A stretch of 64,000 nt of DNA from Saccopteryx bilineata (GCF_036850765.1 NC_089493.1:168504140-168568139), one strand, 5' to 3'; shown: positions 34,190-46,625, counted from the stretch's first letter. Made by a program: numbers and translations. The notes: a model not told the origin generated them from the sequence alone.

Positions 34190-34515
34190 TATTGTAACAG
34201 CTTTTTTGAGTTATAAATTACATATAAAATTCACCCATTTTAAATGTACGACAATGATTTTCAGTCAACTTACAGAGTTCTGCAACCATTACCACACCAG
34301 TGATAGGACATTTGCATCACCCTAGAAATATTTTTTGTGTCCATTTTCAGTCACTCCACATTCTCATCCATTCCTAGCCCTGAGCAACCATGATTTTAAT
34401 TTCTGTCTCAATAGATTTACCTTTTCTGAATATTTTACATAGATGGAATCATATAATATGTAATCTTTTTATGTGGTTTATTTCACTTAGCATAATGTTT
34501 CTAATGTTCTTAAGG
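34190..34515 (-). repeat. Old L1 3' end (L1M-type)
   Basis: 'tttttgagttataaattaca', 'cttacagagttctgcaacca', 'ctttttatgtggtttatttc' and 'acttagcataatgtttctaa' follow the antisense 3' end of old L1M families. Confidence 0.75.
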
Positions 34516-34675
34516 TTGTTTTATTGAGCTAAAATTTATAGAACATAAATTAACAATGTTAAAGCATACAACTCAGTACGTTTAGTATATTGACCATGTT
34601 ACATAGCCATCAACTCTATTCCCAAAACATTTTCGTCACTCCCAGGGGAAATACCATCCAAGGTACTATGTTCTC
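34516..34675 (-). repeat. Second old L1 3' fragment
   Basis: 'ttttattgagctaaaattta', 'acatagccatcaactctatt' and 'cattttcgtcactcccaggg' repeat the start of the same L1 3' region, so a second fragment abuts the first. Confidence 0.65.
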
Positions 34676-34679
34676 AGTT

Positions 34680-35960
34680 CAGAATTTCTAAAACTTTCCA
34701 GTCTTAGCACCTCTTTATGCTCATAAAAATTATTGATGGCTCTAACAGCCTTTGTTTATATGGATTATATTTATGTCTATTGACAGTATTATAAATTAGA
34801 ACTGAAAAAAATTAAAGATATATTTATGAATTCATTAAATGACATTATTTTACATTTTATAAATCTCTTTAATGTCTGACTCAGTAGAAGGTAACCAGAT
34901 AATATCTTCTTCATTCAACTTATTGCCAAATGTTTTATTATTGAAGGTTTTGAATAGAAAAGTCAGGCCACAAACATGTATGTAGTTGGAAAAGAAATAA
35001 ATTTTTTTAATCACCTTTTTAGGTAATCTTGGACCTTTTTTGTTAATACACTAAAACTCAACAAGTGGCCATTTTTTAAAGGTTTATTGCAGTGTAGAAA
35101 ATGAAATCATATCAGTGAACTTTTCACCCAAGATTGCATTAAAACCTATTGGCCCATCTTACACTTTGAATGAATTTTTTTACCCATGAATGGTTTTTTG
35201 AAAATGTACATTAGTTGTTTGGAAAATATTCGCTCCAGGAGTTATACAGATCTTCCAGTGGGACATTTCATCATACAATATTTTCTATAATCACATTTTT
35301 ATCACCACTAATCTCATTTTAAAAAGTCATTAAGAATTTGGAAGTTTGTCAAGCTCATGGTGTCAAATCCAGAGTTTTCTAAAATTATACTTTTTTGCTT
35401 GAAAGAATGAATTATATCATTGCAATAAATACTTTTTTTTCTTTGAAGTGACAGACTCACTTGGTTCATTTTTGAGAAATGTCTGCCAAATACTGAAACC
35501 TGAGTAACCATGCTTTGTTCAAGTTAAAAAGATGTTTCATGAAAGAAGAGGTTAATTTAGTTGCATCTTAAAATAGTTGCACAACTGCTGTCCCACAAGT
35601 CAATTTTGGTATAGAGCGTAAGTACTTAATGCATATTTCTTATTTCATGCCAATATAAAAAGCATGCTAAAAGGTCAGAATTTAATAAAATTAGTAATTT
35701 TTACTTTTTGTAATGGATATTTTTTAGGGAAAACTGGGCTTATTTATTTTTATTTTCATTATTATTTTTTTAAACTTGTGAGTTTGTGGTGGTGAAAAAT
35801 CCAATAATTATTGGTATAGCTTGGTACCACTGCCTAGATTAATGTTAAGGTCCAAGCAGTTTCACTGACCCTTGTTTTGGCATCTTGTAGAACCCCTGAA
35901 AAGGTCTTGGAGATTTCTCAAGAGTCCATGGACCATCCTTTGATAATCACTGTCCTAGCT
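34680..35960 (+). mobile_element. Large hAT-Charlie-like relic, about 1.28 kb
   Basis: The left end 'ctaaaactttccagtcttag' and 'tgctcataaaaattattgat', with 'aatctctttaatgtctgact' inside, and the right end 'agagtccatggaccatcctt' and 'tgataatcactgtcctag' follow the layout of a hAT-Charlie element with CAGTGGTTCTCAAA-type ends. The centre (35000-35830) is AT-rich with no open transposase frame. Boundaries are uncertain because the ends are eroded. Confidence 0.55.
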
Positions 35961-36925
35961 AAAATAAAAGTCACAAAGTGGCCTTCTAATAAATATGCTC
36001 ATTCCAGCTACTTCTTAAAAGGACTTTACCAGACTACAGTGTAAGAATTAGAAGAAATTTCCTTGTGGGTATATTAAAGAAAATTTACCTGATTCTAGAG
36101 AAGAATTTGGTAAATTCTATCAAAACAGAACTAACTTGAAAATTGCACCTATGTTGCCTATTAACATCTCAGATATTTTGGTTTAAATATCTTCAACTTA
36201 CTTGATTTGGTGACACCTTTAATGGGACATATTTTTTTTAAGATTACAAAAATTTGAAGTTTTTGAAAATTGATTTTTATAGAATTTCAATTTTTAAAAA
36301 ATAGTTCAAACTTGGATTCATAATTTCTGAGAATTCTATACATTTTTTGCTGTTCAGAAGACCTGCTTCTTCATGGCTTTTTCTCAAGTTTTTTTAAAAA
36401 TATGGTAGCCAGAATAATTAAATAGTTCGGAGTTCAAAGCTTAAAATTCTCATTTTAAGTTCTCTTTAAACTCTTTTTGTTCTAGAAATGGCTTGGTATA
36501 TTTGATCATAAGTTTAAATGTTAAAGTTCAAACCATGTAGACTTTCTTGATCTTTGTTTGGATAACATAACTGTTGTCAGTTCTTTTATGTTGATTATTT
36601 CCAATCATACAGTTTCTGAACTGCTTTTAACAATATCATAAGGTAATTAAAAATTTTTTTTAATTTTGCTACATTTTCAGAATAACTATTTTGCTCTTAA
36701 TGGTATATCCAAGTTTGACTTAAAACTAGTTCCAAGGAGTAATCATTGCGGGGCTAGGTGACCATAAAGTAAGTGTAGAATGGCATTTTGAACTATCTAC
36801 CTTCAAAAGCTATAGTGTAATTTTAATATACATTAGTTGGATCATTTTGTCTAGAAAAGGGAAGGAATAATTCCTTGCAATATTAACAGCAATGAGTAGA
36901 TGTTATAGGAAAAGAATATTATGAA
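35961..36925. other. AT-rich intron, nothing recognised
   Basis: Long AT-rich stretch with many short A and T runs and no repeat edges I can define. Confidence 0.5.
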
Positions 36926-36929
36926 GAAG

Positions 36930-37125
36930 AAAGAGCATGATGCTTGGATTTGATTCATGGCTCTGTTCCCTCTTACTAGGTGAGTTTGAACAGATTACTC
37001 AGTTTCTCTAAGCCTCAGTTTCCTCATCTGTGAAATTGGAATAACCCCTCCCTCATGGGAATTGCATTTAATAGTAGAAGTTAACACATTGCTTTAAATT
37101 TGATAGATCCTCAGTAAATAGTTAA
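36930..37125 (+). repeat. MIR SINE, fairly complete
   Basis: 'gagcatgatgcttggatttg', 'cagattactcagtttctcta', 'agcctcagtttcctcatctg' and 'agatcctcagtaaatag' give an almost full MIR. Confidence 0.8.
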
Positions 37126-37959
37126 GTGGCACATTTAAAAAAAATGTTTTAAATATGACTTTGTAAAAGTATAGAATAAGCACATGTCAAAGATTTGTGA
37201 GCCTACCAGTAGAAATACAAAGCTGGTTCAAAAGAGGATAGAAGAGACTTGTTTACATAGTTAATGAAAGAAAGAACACTGAAAATAACATTACTAAGTT
37301 AGGTCCAGAAGTGGTTAATGTTCTATAGGGCAGTAAAACCTTAACTCTTGAGTTTAACTTTTCTTCTGGACAGAAATTATTTGCATCTCTACCAGACAAA
37401 ACTAATTTGCAAACTTATCAATTTCACCTTAGGTTGAAATCTCTCTAGCTTCACAGCCCCTGATTTCTCCTTAGTAGTAAATAATAAGTCAAGCTAAAGT
37501 TACATTTCCCTAGAACCGCTGCCCTAGAATATTAATTAATAAGGGTCTGCTGACAGTATAGTCATCCTAGGCAGGTAGGGGAGGGTTGAAGAATAGAGGA
37601 ATGTAAAGTCATAAGTGTCGGTTAACTTGGGTTTTAAAAAAGCATGTGGAAATGGAAATGAGTGGTTCCTGGGAACCACTGAGGGTGGAAGGAGTTAGAA
37701 CTGAGACCCTTACCTTAATTATGGGTCCTTAACAGGCTTCACTCTCACTGAAAACAAAGACTAGATTAAAATTTATACACTTTCTAGCACAGGAATACAG
37801 TAGGGAATTTACTGTTGTATTTAAGCCTGGGATCTGGAAGGAAATTTATGACCACATTCAAATATATTCTACTGATGTCACTCAATGATACTCCTTGAGT
37901 ACAGGGTAAAGAATATGTATTCTACCTGTGGTGCCTAGGATTTTTGTAAATAAAGCTCC
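37126..37959. other. Intronic sequence, nothing recognised
   Basis: No named repeat or exon is visible here. Confidence 0.45.
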
Positions 37960-38620
37960 TTTGCAGATAAGTTCAACATTATAAACACACAGGAAATAAT
38001 CTACTATCAACTAGAGTCAGTGGAAGCAATGTACAGGAATATCAAAACCCAGGAACTTCAAATAATAAAACAGAAAAATTCCACAGAGACCTTACTATAA
38101 TTGCATTTAAAGTTGTGGAGAAAAAAAACAACAACATAAGGGATTACAATAAAAAGAACAGGCAGGTGGAAAAACCAAATAGAATTTATAAAAATTTTAA
38201 AAATCATTAAAATTAAAAACTCAGACTGAACAAAGCTCATGGGAACCTCAATGACCAGGAAGATAGACCTTAGATAATTACCAGAATGCCGTCCAGAGAA
38301 ATAATGAAGTAGAGAATATTTGAAGAGACATAAAAGGCAGAAGGTCCAAAATATGTTTAGAAGTTGCAGTTCTAGGAGATGAGACTAAAGAGAATGGAAA
38401 GAGGTAAGATTAGAAGAGGCGCAAAAGCTAAGAGTTGTGTTAAATGGAGAGGTATGAAACATCAGACCCAGTAGTCACACCAGCTTCTGAGAGGAGAAAT
38501 CAAACTAAGCCTCCGCAGATACACATCCTAGAGGAGCTGTGGACACGCTAGACAAAGAGAACGTCTATAAGGAAGCTTCCTTGAAGAACAGAGCCACACG
38601 GCCACCGCCCACATTGCATT
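37960..38620 (+). pseudogene. L1/HAL1-type ORF1 remnant
   Basis: 'ccaggaagatagaccttaga', 'agagaatatttgaagagaca', 'agatacacatcctagaggag' and 'caaagagaacgtctataagg' match the order of an old L1 or HAL1 ORF1, with many stops and frameshifts. HAL1 elements are L1 relatives with only ORF1. A similar end block recurs at about 40635. Confidence 0.5.
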
Positions 38621-38759
38621 AGACATTGGACGGTAGTGAAGGACCTTCCTGATACTAGCCTTGCCCTTGGCACCCTGAGTCCTGGCACAACACTAGCAAG
38701 TTGAATGATAGAGATTTTCTTCCCTTTGAACTTCTCTTTCGCTAACACAGTTTGAGACT

Positions 38760-39598
38760 AATATCCTAGGTGTGATGTTTTCTAGCTGATCATATAGACA
38801 TCATTTATTCCACTTATCACCTCTAATTTTAGGCCTAATCACCCCTAGTGGTCTGAGTTTTGGGGGACCAACCTTCTTTTTTTAGGTTTTAGATTTTGGG
38901 CATAGAATCAGAAAACTCCGTCACTACTTGGCAGTCACCTTAATGACTCCACTGGCTTTTGCGGCAGGAAATGAAATCTCTGTATCTTTGGTGTGGGCTT
39001 GACTTTCCTAAACTGCTCCTTTACTTCTGTTTTCCGCGTGTGAATCCATACACATATCTCCATTTTGTGGACTTACAGAGAGGTCTGAAACGGTGCCTGA
39101 CTTCGGAAGCCTCCCTGGCAGGGAGTCACGTGCCAGTCACCTCGCTTGTGGGCTGTCACCGCAGAGTTGTGAGAATGAGGATGAGCGCAGCAGGAGATAC
39201 ATTTTTAGAGATAGGAACAACACAGAAAACCACTCCAATCTTGCTATTATAGCATTCCTTATTTCTTTATCATGATTTTCCATTTTGTTCGATGCTGGGA
39301 CCAGCAAGTACCATGATACAGGGTTGGGGCTTCTATACCACCTTAGTTTCCCTCCAGGGGAGTGATCCTTACACCTGTCTCTGGTTGAGCCTCCAGACAG
39401 TTCTCCCTCCTTTGGTTTCTGTTAACAACAGGGGACTGTTTTCTCAGCCCTTTGGGGGACTCTTTCTCATCAGCCATCACCATTACTGATTTTCCTCCCT
39501 TTCCTTTCCTCCACATCTAACCAGACCTGCGTGGTGTCCTTCAGAGAATCTTTCTTTAATTACTTTTCATTCTCTCTTTTTTCTTTCCCTAACCAGAA

Positions 39599-39639
<41 letters not shown>

Positions 39640-40600
39640 CGCACTCACGCTGTTGCTTTGAACAGTTGTTTCTTAGCCCCCCTCTGTCTGGGAACTGGAT
39701 TATTCATTTCTTCGTCATTGCTATCATTGAAACGCCCACATTTCAATTTCTGCTTCCTGCACTACCCAGCATTTAACTGGGCAGGACACAGAGCTGGAGG
39801 GAAGGTGATCATGAAACAGAAAAGCTTTTTATTTTCATAATGGCTTGGAGTGTGCCCCTTCTAAAAGAGGGGAAAGCAGCTACCATGGCAACAGGTTCTA
39901 GCTCCAGGGGGACTGTAGAGGCACTGGTAGCGCAGGAGTCTGGGAGAGTGGAGCAGTAACCAGCGCGGCAGTGGCCTCCAGCAGCCTTCCTCCTGGTGAT
40001 CAGTGCCATTTTTCATAATTGAGGCTGTGTGTCATATACAGATGGATAGGTTGGTGGTGGTTTTGCTTCTGAGTGGCACTGAGCTGTGAGACAGCAGAAC
40101 CAGGCGTCAAGGACACGGACCCGGCCTCTCTGCCCTTCTCTGTCCCTACCCGAGAGTCCAACCAGCAGGCGGCTTGGTGGGAGACCACTCTGCTCCTGGT
40201 GCAGACCGGGGCCCGTCCAGCTCTTGCCAGCCTTCCTCTTCTCTCTCCTCTTTCCTTCCCCATCTCAGGCCTGGTGCTCCGCTCTGGTAAACTCTGATCT
40301 TCTTGATTGGGAATTATTAGAGTATGAATCTTTCTGGTTAGGTCTTCTTAAAAACACCACCTCTGTCACTTTGAGAAGTTCACCTTCACCGAAGAGCTCA
40401 GTATTGGTCTCCAACCATGCAGAAAATGTATACTTTTTTGGACTACTTTCTAGAGTAAGTTCTTTCATAGGGATTTGTTTTTCTCTCCCAACTCAGAGTG
40501 CTGATCCTAATAAACATTGCATGACAGTGCTTAGTTCTGCTCATCGCTGACTTCCTGCTGGACTTCCAGTGGAAGGATCTGAAAGGGCAGTTCAGTAGTC
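38760..40600. other. Intronic sequence with an (AC)n microsatellite
   Basis: I recognise only the (AC)n run at 39604-39636. The section 40060-40270 is GC-richer, with several open frames in different phases but no recognised domain. Confidence 0.45.
39604..39636. repeat. (AC)n microsatellite
   Basis: About 14 AC units with one GC interruption, followed by short AC-rich text. Confidence 0.95.
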
Positions 40601-40790
40601 ACAGCAGATTCCCGAAGGAGAGAGAGAAAACGGAGTACACATACATCCTAGAGAAGCTGCAGAACACTCTAGATGGAGAGAAACCTACAAGGAAGAACTC
40701 TCGGAAAATAAATAAGAGCCAAACAAGCAACGCCCACCATTAAAAGTTGGTCTCCAAAGCTTTGCAGTCCAGTGACAGTCCGTGCCTCTT
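40600..40790 (+). repeat. Second copy of the L1/HAL1-like ORF1 block
   Basis: 'tacatcctagagaagctgca', 'gatggagagaaacctacaag' and 'agcaacgcccaccattaaaa' line up with 38518-38640 at roughly two bases in three. It is an old, short fragment. Confidence 0.45.
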
Positions 40791-41224
40791 GTATGGCCCA
40801 CCGGGCTCCAGGGAAACGGTTTCAGTGCACAGCTAATGGAATGCCAGGGCAGAAAGCTGGATGTCTTAGCAAGGCCTGCTGCACTGACATTCTCTACCTG
40901 TATCCGTCGGTCTCCCTCTTTGAGGCTTCTGTTAAATTTCTTCTCCTTCTCCTCCTCATCTTCCCACTTTGTACAACACTGAATAATTTTCAGAAAGTTT
41001 TTCACCTCTTTGCCTCACTTTGTCCTTACCCCTTTCCCTCCCTGTGAAGTAGATCAGAAAAGTACCATGATCCTTTGTTGGCCCCTGTGGCGGCCACAAA
41101 CATTCATGTGATGCCTCCTTCTCAAGTGCCACAGTCACTGGGATGGGTGGGAAATGCCGAGATCAGAAGGGCTGATATTCTGAAACTCATATCCTTTTAA
41201 GTCCTCTGTCCTCAACCTGAAAAT

Positions 41225-41330
41225 AGCTGTAGCCAATTTTATTGAGCACCTTTCCTGCTGGCCCTGGGCATACACTGATGATGAACAAAGCTTACAAACC
41301 AGACGAGGGAGATATTATCATCATTTCCCT
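41225..41330 (-). repeat. L2 LINE 3' end
   Basis: 'ttttattgagcacctttcct', 'gctggccctgggcatacact' and 'gaacaaagcttacaaaccag' are the reverse-strand L2 end. Confidence 0.6.
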
Positions 41331-41821
41331 CCCAGCCGTCTTTATTTGTGGGTCTCAGTGGAATCCATTGCACCCCTGCACCAAATACTGAGTCAGGGAA
41401 ATTCGCCATGCCCAGCTTCATAGAGAAGCATCTGATATCTCAGTAATATATTTCTTTTCCATTAAATTTCATGAAAGCTGTATGGATTTATAAATATATA
41501 GGAATACTTAAATAGATGTAAAGCTGTATTAACTTTTAAAAATATAGAAGTTAGGTGTCATCCTTGCCTGGCATGTCTTATTTACCTTTCGATCTGCTCT
41601 GCTAGAGATGAATTTTTATGTCTAGACCCTTAATAAAGTTATTGGATCAATAAACAGTTGGGAAAAGTTCAATATCATTACTAATCAGAGAAATGCACCT
41701 CAGATGAGAGAGGCACAGTGCTGTATACTACTTACTAAAATTTTCAAAATAATAAAACTTTCGGGTTCAGACAAACAGGCAAGCTAAAACATTCTAGGTG
41801 GGAGTGTAAATGATATAGGTC
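41331..41821. other. Intronic sequence, nothing recognised
   Basis: AT-rich; no feature can be supported. Confidence 0.45.
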
Positions 41822-41829
41822 TCCTAGGG

Positions 41830-42129
41830 CAGTGGTCCCCAACCTTTTTTGGGCCACGGACCGGTTTAATGTCAGAGAATATTTTCACGGACCGGCCTTT
41901 AGGGTGGGACAGATAAATGTATCACGTGACTGAGACAAGCGTCAGGAGTGAGTCTTAGATGGATGTAACAGAGGGAATCTGGTCACTTTTTAAAAAGAAA
42001 ACATCATTCAAACTTAATTATAAATAAAACAGAAATAATGTAAGTTATTTATTCTTTCTCTGTAGACCGGTACCAAATGGCCCACGGACTGGTACCAACC
42101 AGCCCCCGGTCCAGGGGTTGGGACCACTG
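41830..42129 (+). mobile_element. Non-autonomous hAT element, 300 bp, perfect 8-bp duplication
   Basis: Inverted ends CAGTGGTCCCCAACC and GGTTGGGACCACTG, with TCCTAGGG duplicated at 41822-41829 and 42130-42137. Inside, 'ggccacggaccggtttaatg' and the mirrored 'gaccggtaccaaatggccca' near the right end make extended inverted arms. No frame. It is a different family from the one at 30331. Confidence 0.95.
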
Positions 42130-42179
42130 TCCTAGGGGACAGTTTGGTAATAGGTATTAAAAATAGATATATCTTTCAT

Positions 42180-42598
42180 ATATCTATGACTAGGTGGTGG
42201 CGCAGTGGATAAAGCATCAGACTGGGACACAGAGGACCCAGTTTCGAAACCCCGAGGTCACTGGCTTGAGCTTGGGCTCATCCAGCTTGAGCACGGGCTT
42301 ACCAGCTTGAGCACGGTGTTGCTGGCTTGAGCGTGGAATCCCAGACATGATTCCATGGTTGCTGGCTTGAACTTAAAGGTTGCTGGCTTGAGCCCAATGT
42401 TGCTGGCTTGAGCAAGGGGTCACTCACTCTGCTGTATCCCCTCAGTCAAGGCACATACGAGAAAGCAATCAATGAACAGCTAAGGAGCCACAACGAAGAA
42501 CTGATGCTTCTCATCTCTCTCCCTTCCTGTCTGTCTGACCCTATCTTTCCCTCTCCCTGACTCTCTGTCAATAAATAAATAAATAAATAAAAATAAAA
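42180..42598 (+). mobile_element. Bat SINE with extra internal tandem modules
   Basis: Head 'ggtggcgcagtggataaagc', box-B-like region and (AAAT)n tail are as in the 8741 copy, but the middle carries extra repeats of a 'gttgctggcttgagc' module (three exact copies plus variants, about 42311-42414). It is some 80 bp longer than the 8741 copy. The duplication AGATATATCTTTCAT / AGATGTGTCTTTCAT (42165-42179, 42599-42613) shows the longer form is what inserted, or that it grew afterwards inside an intact insert. Confidence 0.9.
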
Positions 42599-42613
42599 AG
42601 ATGTGTCTTTCAT

Positions 42614-44220
42614 CCAGAAATTTTATTTTCTTGAATTCTAAGGAAATAAAAATATGTAAAAGCATTTATGTACATATACATTCATTTAAGTGTTATTAGA
42701 AACCATGAAGTATTCCAAACAATCTGAATGTTCAGTAATAGGGGATTTTTAAAATAAAGGAATATCCATATAGTAAAATACTATACAACTATAAATATTT
42801 GTTGAATTGGCAGTGGATATTTGAAAAATTCTTAGTAAGGTAGTTTATAAAACTGGGGGCATGCATTATGGTTCCAGGTATGTGCACACACATGTGCAGG
42901 ATGTATGTAACATGTATACTTTAAGACATTGGATAAAATTTAGTTATTTCTGATTGGTGAAATTATAGGTGATTTTTATTTTCTTTGTGATATTTTTTAT
43001 CTTTTTCAATTATTCCACATTTGCCACTTTTCACTTATAATACAAAGAAATAAGAGAAAGGATATATTATAAATTTGTGGGGGGTTTTTCCTAACGATAG
43101 CAGTAAAAGAAAGAATAAAGGGTAACTATTTGGACATAGCCACTACCCTAAGGACCAAAGTGGCATCTGATGACATTATTGAGTCTGTCTTAAGGATGAT
43201 AGGTGTATTTTATTTAATTTCAGCACATGCCTCTGTGTATTGCGGGGGTAGGGGAGTCATACGTGGGTGTGTATATGTTTAAGAGGTATGCACTCCGGTC
43301 GAGGTGTGTGTGGGTGTGGGTCTGTGCAGCCAGGTAATATAGCCTTGCAGGGTTTTGGTCCTTGTGGGAGTTGCATAGGTGTGCATGTCCAAAGATGCTG
43401 TCTGTGCTTGGCTGATCAGCATGAGTCACACCCCAGGCTCATGGCCACGTGCTCTCTCATCTGATGCCTGAGGTACCACTGCACACATCCTGTCTTCAGT
43501 GGGTCAGGGTCTGAAGAACTTTCAGCTGTAGTACTAGGGTTTTATGAAACAGTAAAGTAGAGAATTGATGCACTAGTTATTTCTTGAAGCCACTTGTTAT
43601 TTGTTTGTTTTTAAGCACAAGTTTTTGCCTTTGAATACCAACAAGTTCAGGGAGAAGACTTATTATGGTGAGTGCAAGTAGAAGTGATTTTCTGACATTT
43701 TTAAAGTGAACTCCTTGAAGCCTTACCATCTGTAGAGGAGTGGGACTCCCTGAACCTTGCATTTTTCTCCCGTCAAGTTCTTGAAACACGCAGTCTTTGG
43801 AAAGGGCTACTCTTTTGTGTGTTTCCCACCTTGTTTCATGACTACTTAGCTTTCTCTGTAACCCAACCAAATGCTGGCCCATGTCAACAGGAGTGTGGTG
43901 TGGTTATCTCCTTCTGTGTCCATTTCTGGAAGGTGGCCTTCTGTTTGCAAGACTGAGCAGTAGATCTGTTAGTGAGTGACACATTTTTAGGAGAAGCCAC
44001 TTCCTAACTGGATTGAGGCCACGGAGATAGATGGGATGGGGAGCAGCCAGAAGCCACAGGGCGTTCTCCTTGTTGTGTGGGAATTTAGAGTGGTGGCAAG
44101 GATTCCAGGGCTTCCAATTGTATTAAACAACTATTGACACAGACTTCAGAATTCCTGTGGAAAAGAAAGTGAGCTCCTTGGGGATGTAACTTCTGAAGAG
44201 GGCTCAGGCAGGCATCACCG
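42614..44220. other. Intronic sequence, nothing recognised
   Basis: It includes GT/GTGG-rich text at 43210-43330 without a clean repeat unit. No gene is supported. Confidence 0.45.
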
Positions 44221-44224
44221 ATGT

Positions 44225-44600
44225 GTGTGGTTGAAGATACGATTTCTTATTGCCTATGTGTTGGCATGAGTGATGTGCCGTCTTCTGCTCTTGAGCCTTC
44301 TAGCCTGTACTCTTTGATGAATGGGCTCAGCTCACATGTTTCCTTCGTAGAGATGGTCCCTGGCTTACCTAAGATGGTCTTTACCAGTTTTTATCACATG
44401 CTTCTGCTTTATTTTTTCTTGCCACTTTCACAGTCTGGCAATCTTACTGATGTATTTGTACATTATCTGTCTTCCCAACTGGAATGCGATGCCGACATAG
44501 TGAAAGCAGGGATCTTGCTAGTCTGCTTGACTGCTGCATTGAGTGCCTAGAAGGGGGCATGACGTCTCATGGCTGTTGAGTCACTGATGGCTATGAGCAG
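44225..44600 (+). repeat. L2 LINE fragment
   Basis: 'ctagcctgtactctttgatg', 'acagtctggcaatcttactg', 'cttcccaactggaatgcgat' and 'tgctgcattgagtgcctaga' follow the L2 3' half. Confidence 0.55.
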
Positions 44601-46285
44601 ATGTGGTACGTTTAGGAACATGTAAAAAAAGGCCAGGGTAGTCGGAGCTGTGAGTGAGGGAGAATGGAGGCATGACAGGAGGATGGAGAGGTAGGCAGGG
44701 TCCGCTCGTGTGAGCCAGAGTGAGGAGTTTGGAGCTATTTAAGGATCTGATGATGTTCATTAAGTTGTTTCATCTCTGTTTCAACACTTTCTAGACTGGT
44801 TTGCTAAACTTGGTTATTGATGGCTGTCCTACTGGGAATCAGGCATCACTGTGTCCTTGAAGTGCTTCTTCAGCCTACGTTACATTTCTCTTCACTTTCT
44901 ACGCTGCCCTCAGCTAGCATTCTTTACCCGCCGTGCCTAGTGAGTTCAGTAAAGCAAGATGACCACAGCTGCAGTGTCAGGTTTTGATGTCTGCACAATT
45001 GAAAGGAACCTTTCCAGAACTTTGTCATGAAACACATTGACTTCTGCATTGAAATGTATTGGGTTTGGCTTTGTGAATGACTCTCACTGAGAGCCTGAAT
45101 GATGAGTGGAGATCAGGGGCCCAGATCTTAGCTCCACTGTTTAATCAATCATTTGGTGTCTCTCTTACTAGACACTATCTGCTGTTCTCTGCCTAATGTT
45201 ACGTTGGTTTTCTCACATTGGACCTCTAGGTCCTGTTAGTTGACACTGTGCTTTGTTTTATAATTTGCTATCGAGATTGTAGAATTCAGTGAGTTCCCAG
45301 TTCTGTGCTTCTTATGAGGAGAATAAATCAGGTTTTGCTTTACATACATTGAAGTAGTAACTGTATTGGCACAATTCCCTGATGAATCTATTTTTGTGAT
45401 TAAAGTAATAAATACTATCACAGAAGGGGGTGTGTGTTTTCTAACATGCACCACTGTATATAAACACAATTATTTTATAAGTACAAACAAGTAAGATGAG
45501 CTATTTTTTCACTTGGACTTGAACTTACACTGAAAATTTAGAAGATAATTTAGCACAGCAAGGGGCTAGCAGATGTTGGCATAGAGCTTCAGGAGGAGGG
45601 AGCTATATTAAGGTGTAATCCACTCAGGTTTATTTTCTAACTTTTACAGACTGTGAAAAGAGTTGTCTTTTTAAGAATTCTGTTCTTTAGCACTAGACAT
45701 ATAAACATAAAATGTTGATGTTATATTCAAGTAATTCTTCTTGGATGTTAGAGAGATGGAATTTCATCTTTCATTGTTAGTACCAGTTGATCTCCAGAAG
45801 TTTTCCATGGGCTATCAGCTCTTCTAGATGAAGAGCTATGAATGTTGCAGAATACCTTAAGATAATTCTTTTTTTCTATTAATGGAATATCCACAAGTAA
45901 TTCAAAATTTCTGTGATAGCACATGTAGGTTTATAAATTCTAATCATTTCAGTACATTGGTCCTTGAGCTAAAGCTAGTTTTTCCCATCTCAGCCTATTT
46001 GTTTCAGACTCATAATAAGGAATGTAATTTTCTCTGTTTCCTTTTCAGGATGAAAGTACACAACTTTTCAAAACTATGCCAGTCAGATGAGTTATTTCCC
46101 CTATTAAAAAAAATCTCCATGAGAGGAACTAGGTTGAAAGCCCTAGAACCCGGGTACATGTGTACGTGTATGTTTCTCTGTCAATCTGTGACCTTTATGT
46201 AATACTTCCCATCATCCTGACAGTGGATTTGGAATCTCGATTCTTGCATGTCATGGGAAGTGAGGAGCTCCGACTGCTCCATCTC
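44601..46285. other. Intronic sequence, nothing recognised
   Basis: No repeat edges or exon-like pieces are recognised. Confidence 0.45.
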
Positions 46286-46289
46286 AGAG

Positions 46290-46440
46290 CCACTGTTCTG
46301 TTGGAGCTGAGCCACGTGGCAGAGGGCCAATCCCTTAATCTCGATTAACTCCTTTTGTCCGTCTTCTTTCATCTGTAAAATGGAACTAGTCTCTGGATCT
46401 AGCTTCAGAACACTGTTATTTATTTTAACTAATGAAAGAT
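46290..46440 (+). repeat. MIR SINE relic
   Basis: 'gagctgagccacgtggcaga', 'cccttaatctcgattaactc' and 'ttcatctgtaaaatggaact' make the MIR core. Confidence 0.6.
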
Positions 46441-46536
46441 TATGAATATGGTGGAGTTCAGTGGGTTCTCTAAATGTTTACTTGACGTATTTGATAATGG
46501 TGCTGTTTGTGGGTGACTGGTAACTACCATCTAGAG

Positions 46537-46625
46537 CAGCGGTATTTTCCGATGGCTTTAGGCAACCCCTGTGTTTTGGTCATTGACCCCCGCCGGGGTC
46601 ACGACCCACAGGTTGAGAACCGCTG
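46537..46625. mobile_element. SPIN-like hAT miniature element (89 bp) with perfect duplication
   Basis: The right end reads GGTTGAGAACCGCTG and the left end keeps CAGCGG. Inside are 'ttttccgatggctttaggca', 'acccctgtgttttggtcatt' and 'gggtcacgacccacagg'. These words match what I recall of the right terminal part of SPIN-type hAT elements, known for patchy distribution and lateral transfer among tetrapods. The 8-bp duplication ATCTAGAG lies at 46529-46536 and 46626-46633. The left terminal arm is missing, so it is an internally deleted form that nonetheless has true ends. Confidence 0.8.

Noticed and set aside
42280..42420. Short regularly spaced repeats that might be an array
   Set aside because: The units are variants of the SINE body module seen once or twice in ordinary copies, and the whole lies between SINE head and tail.
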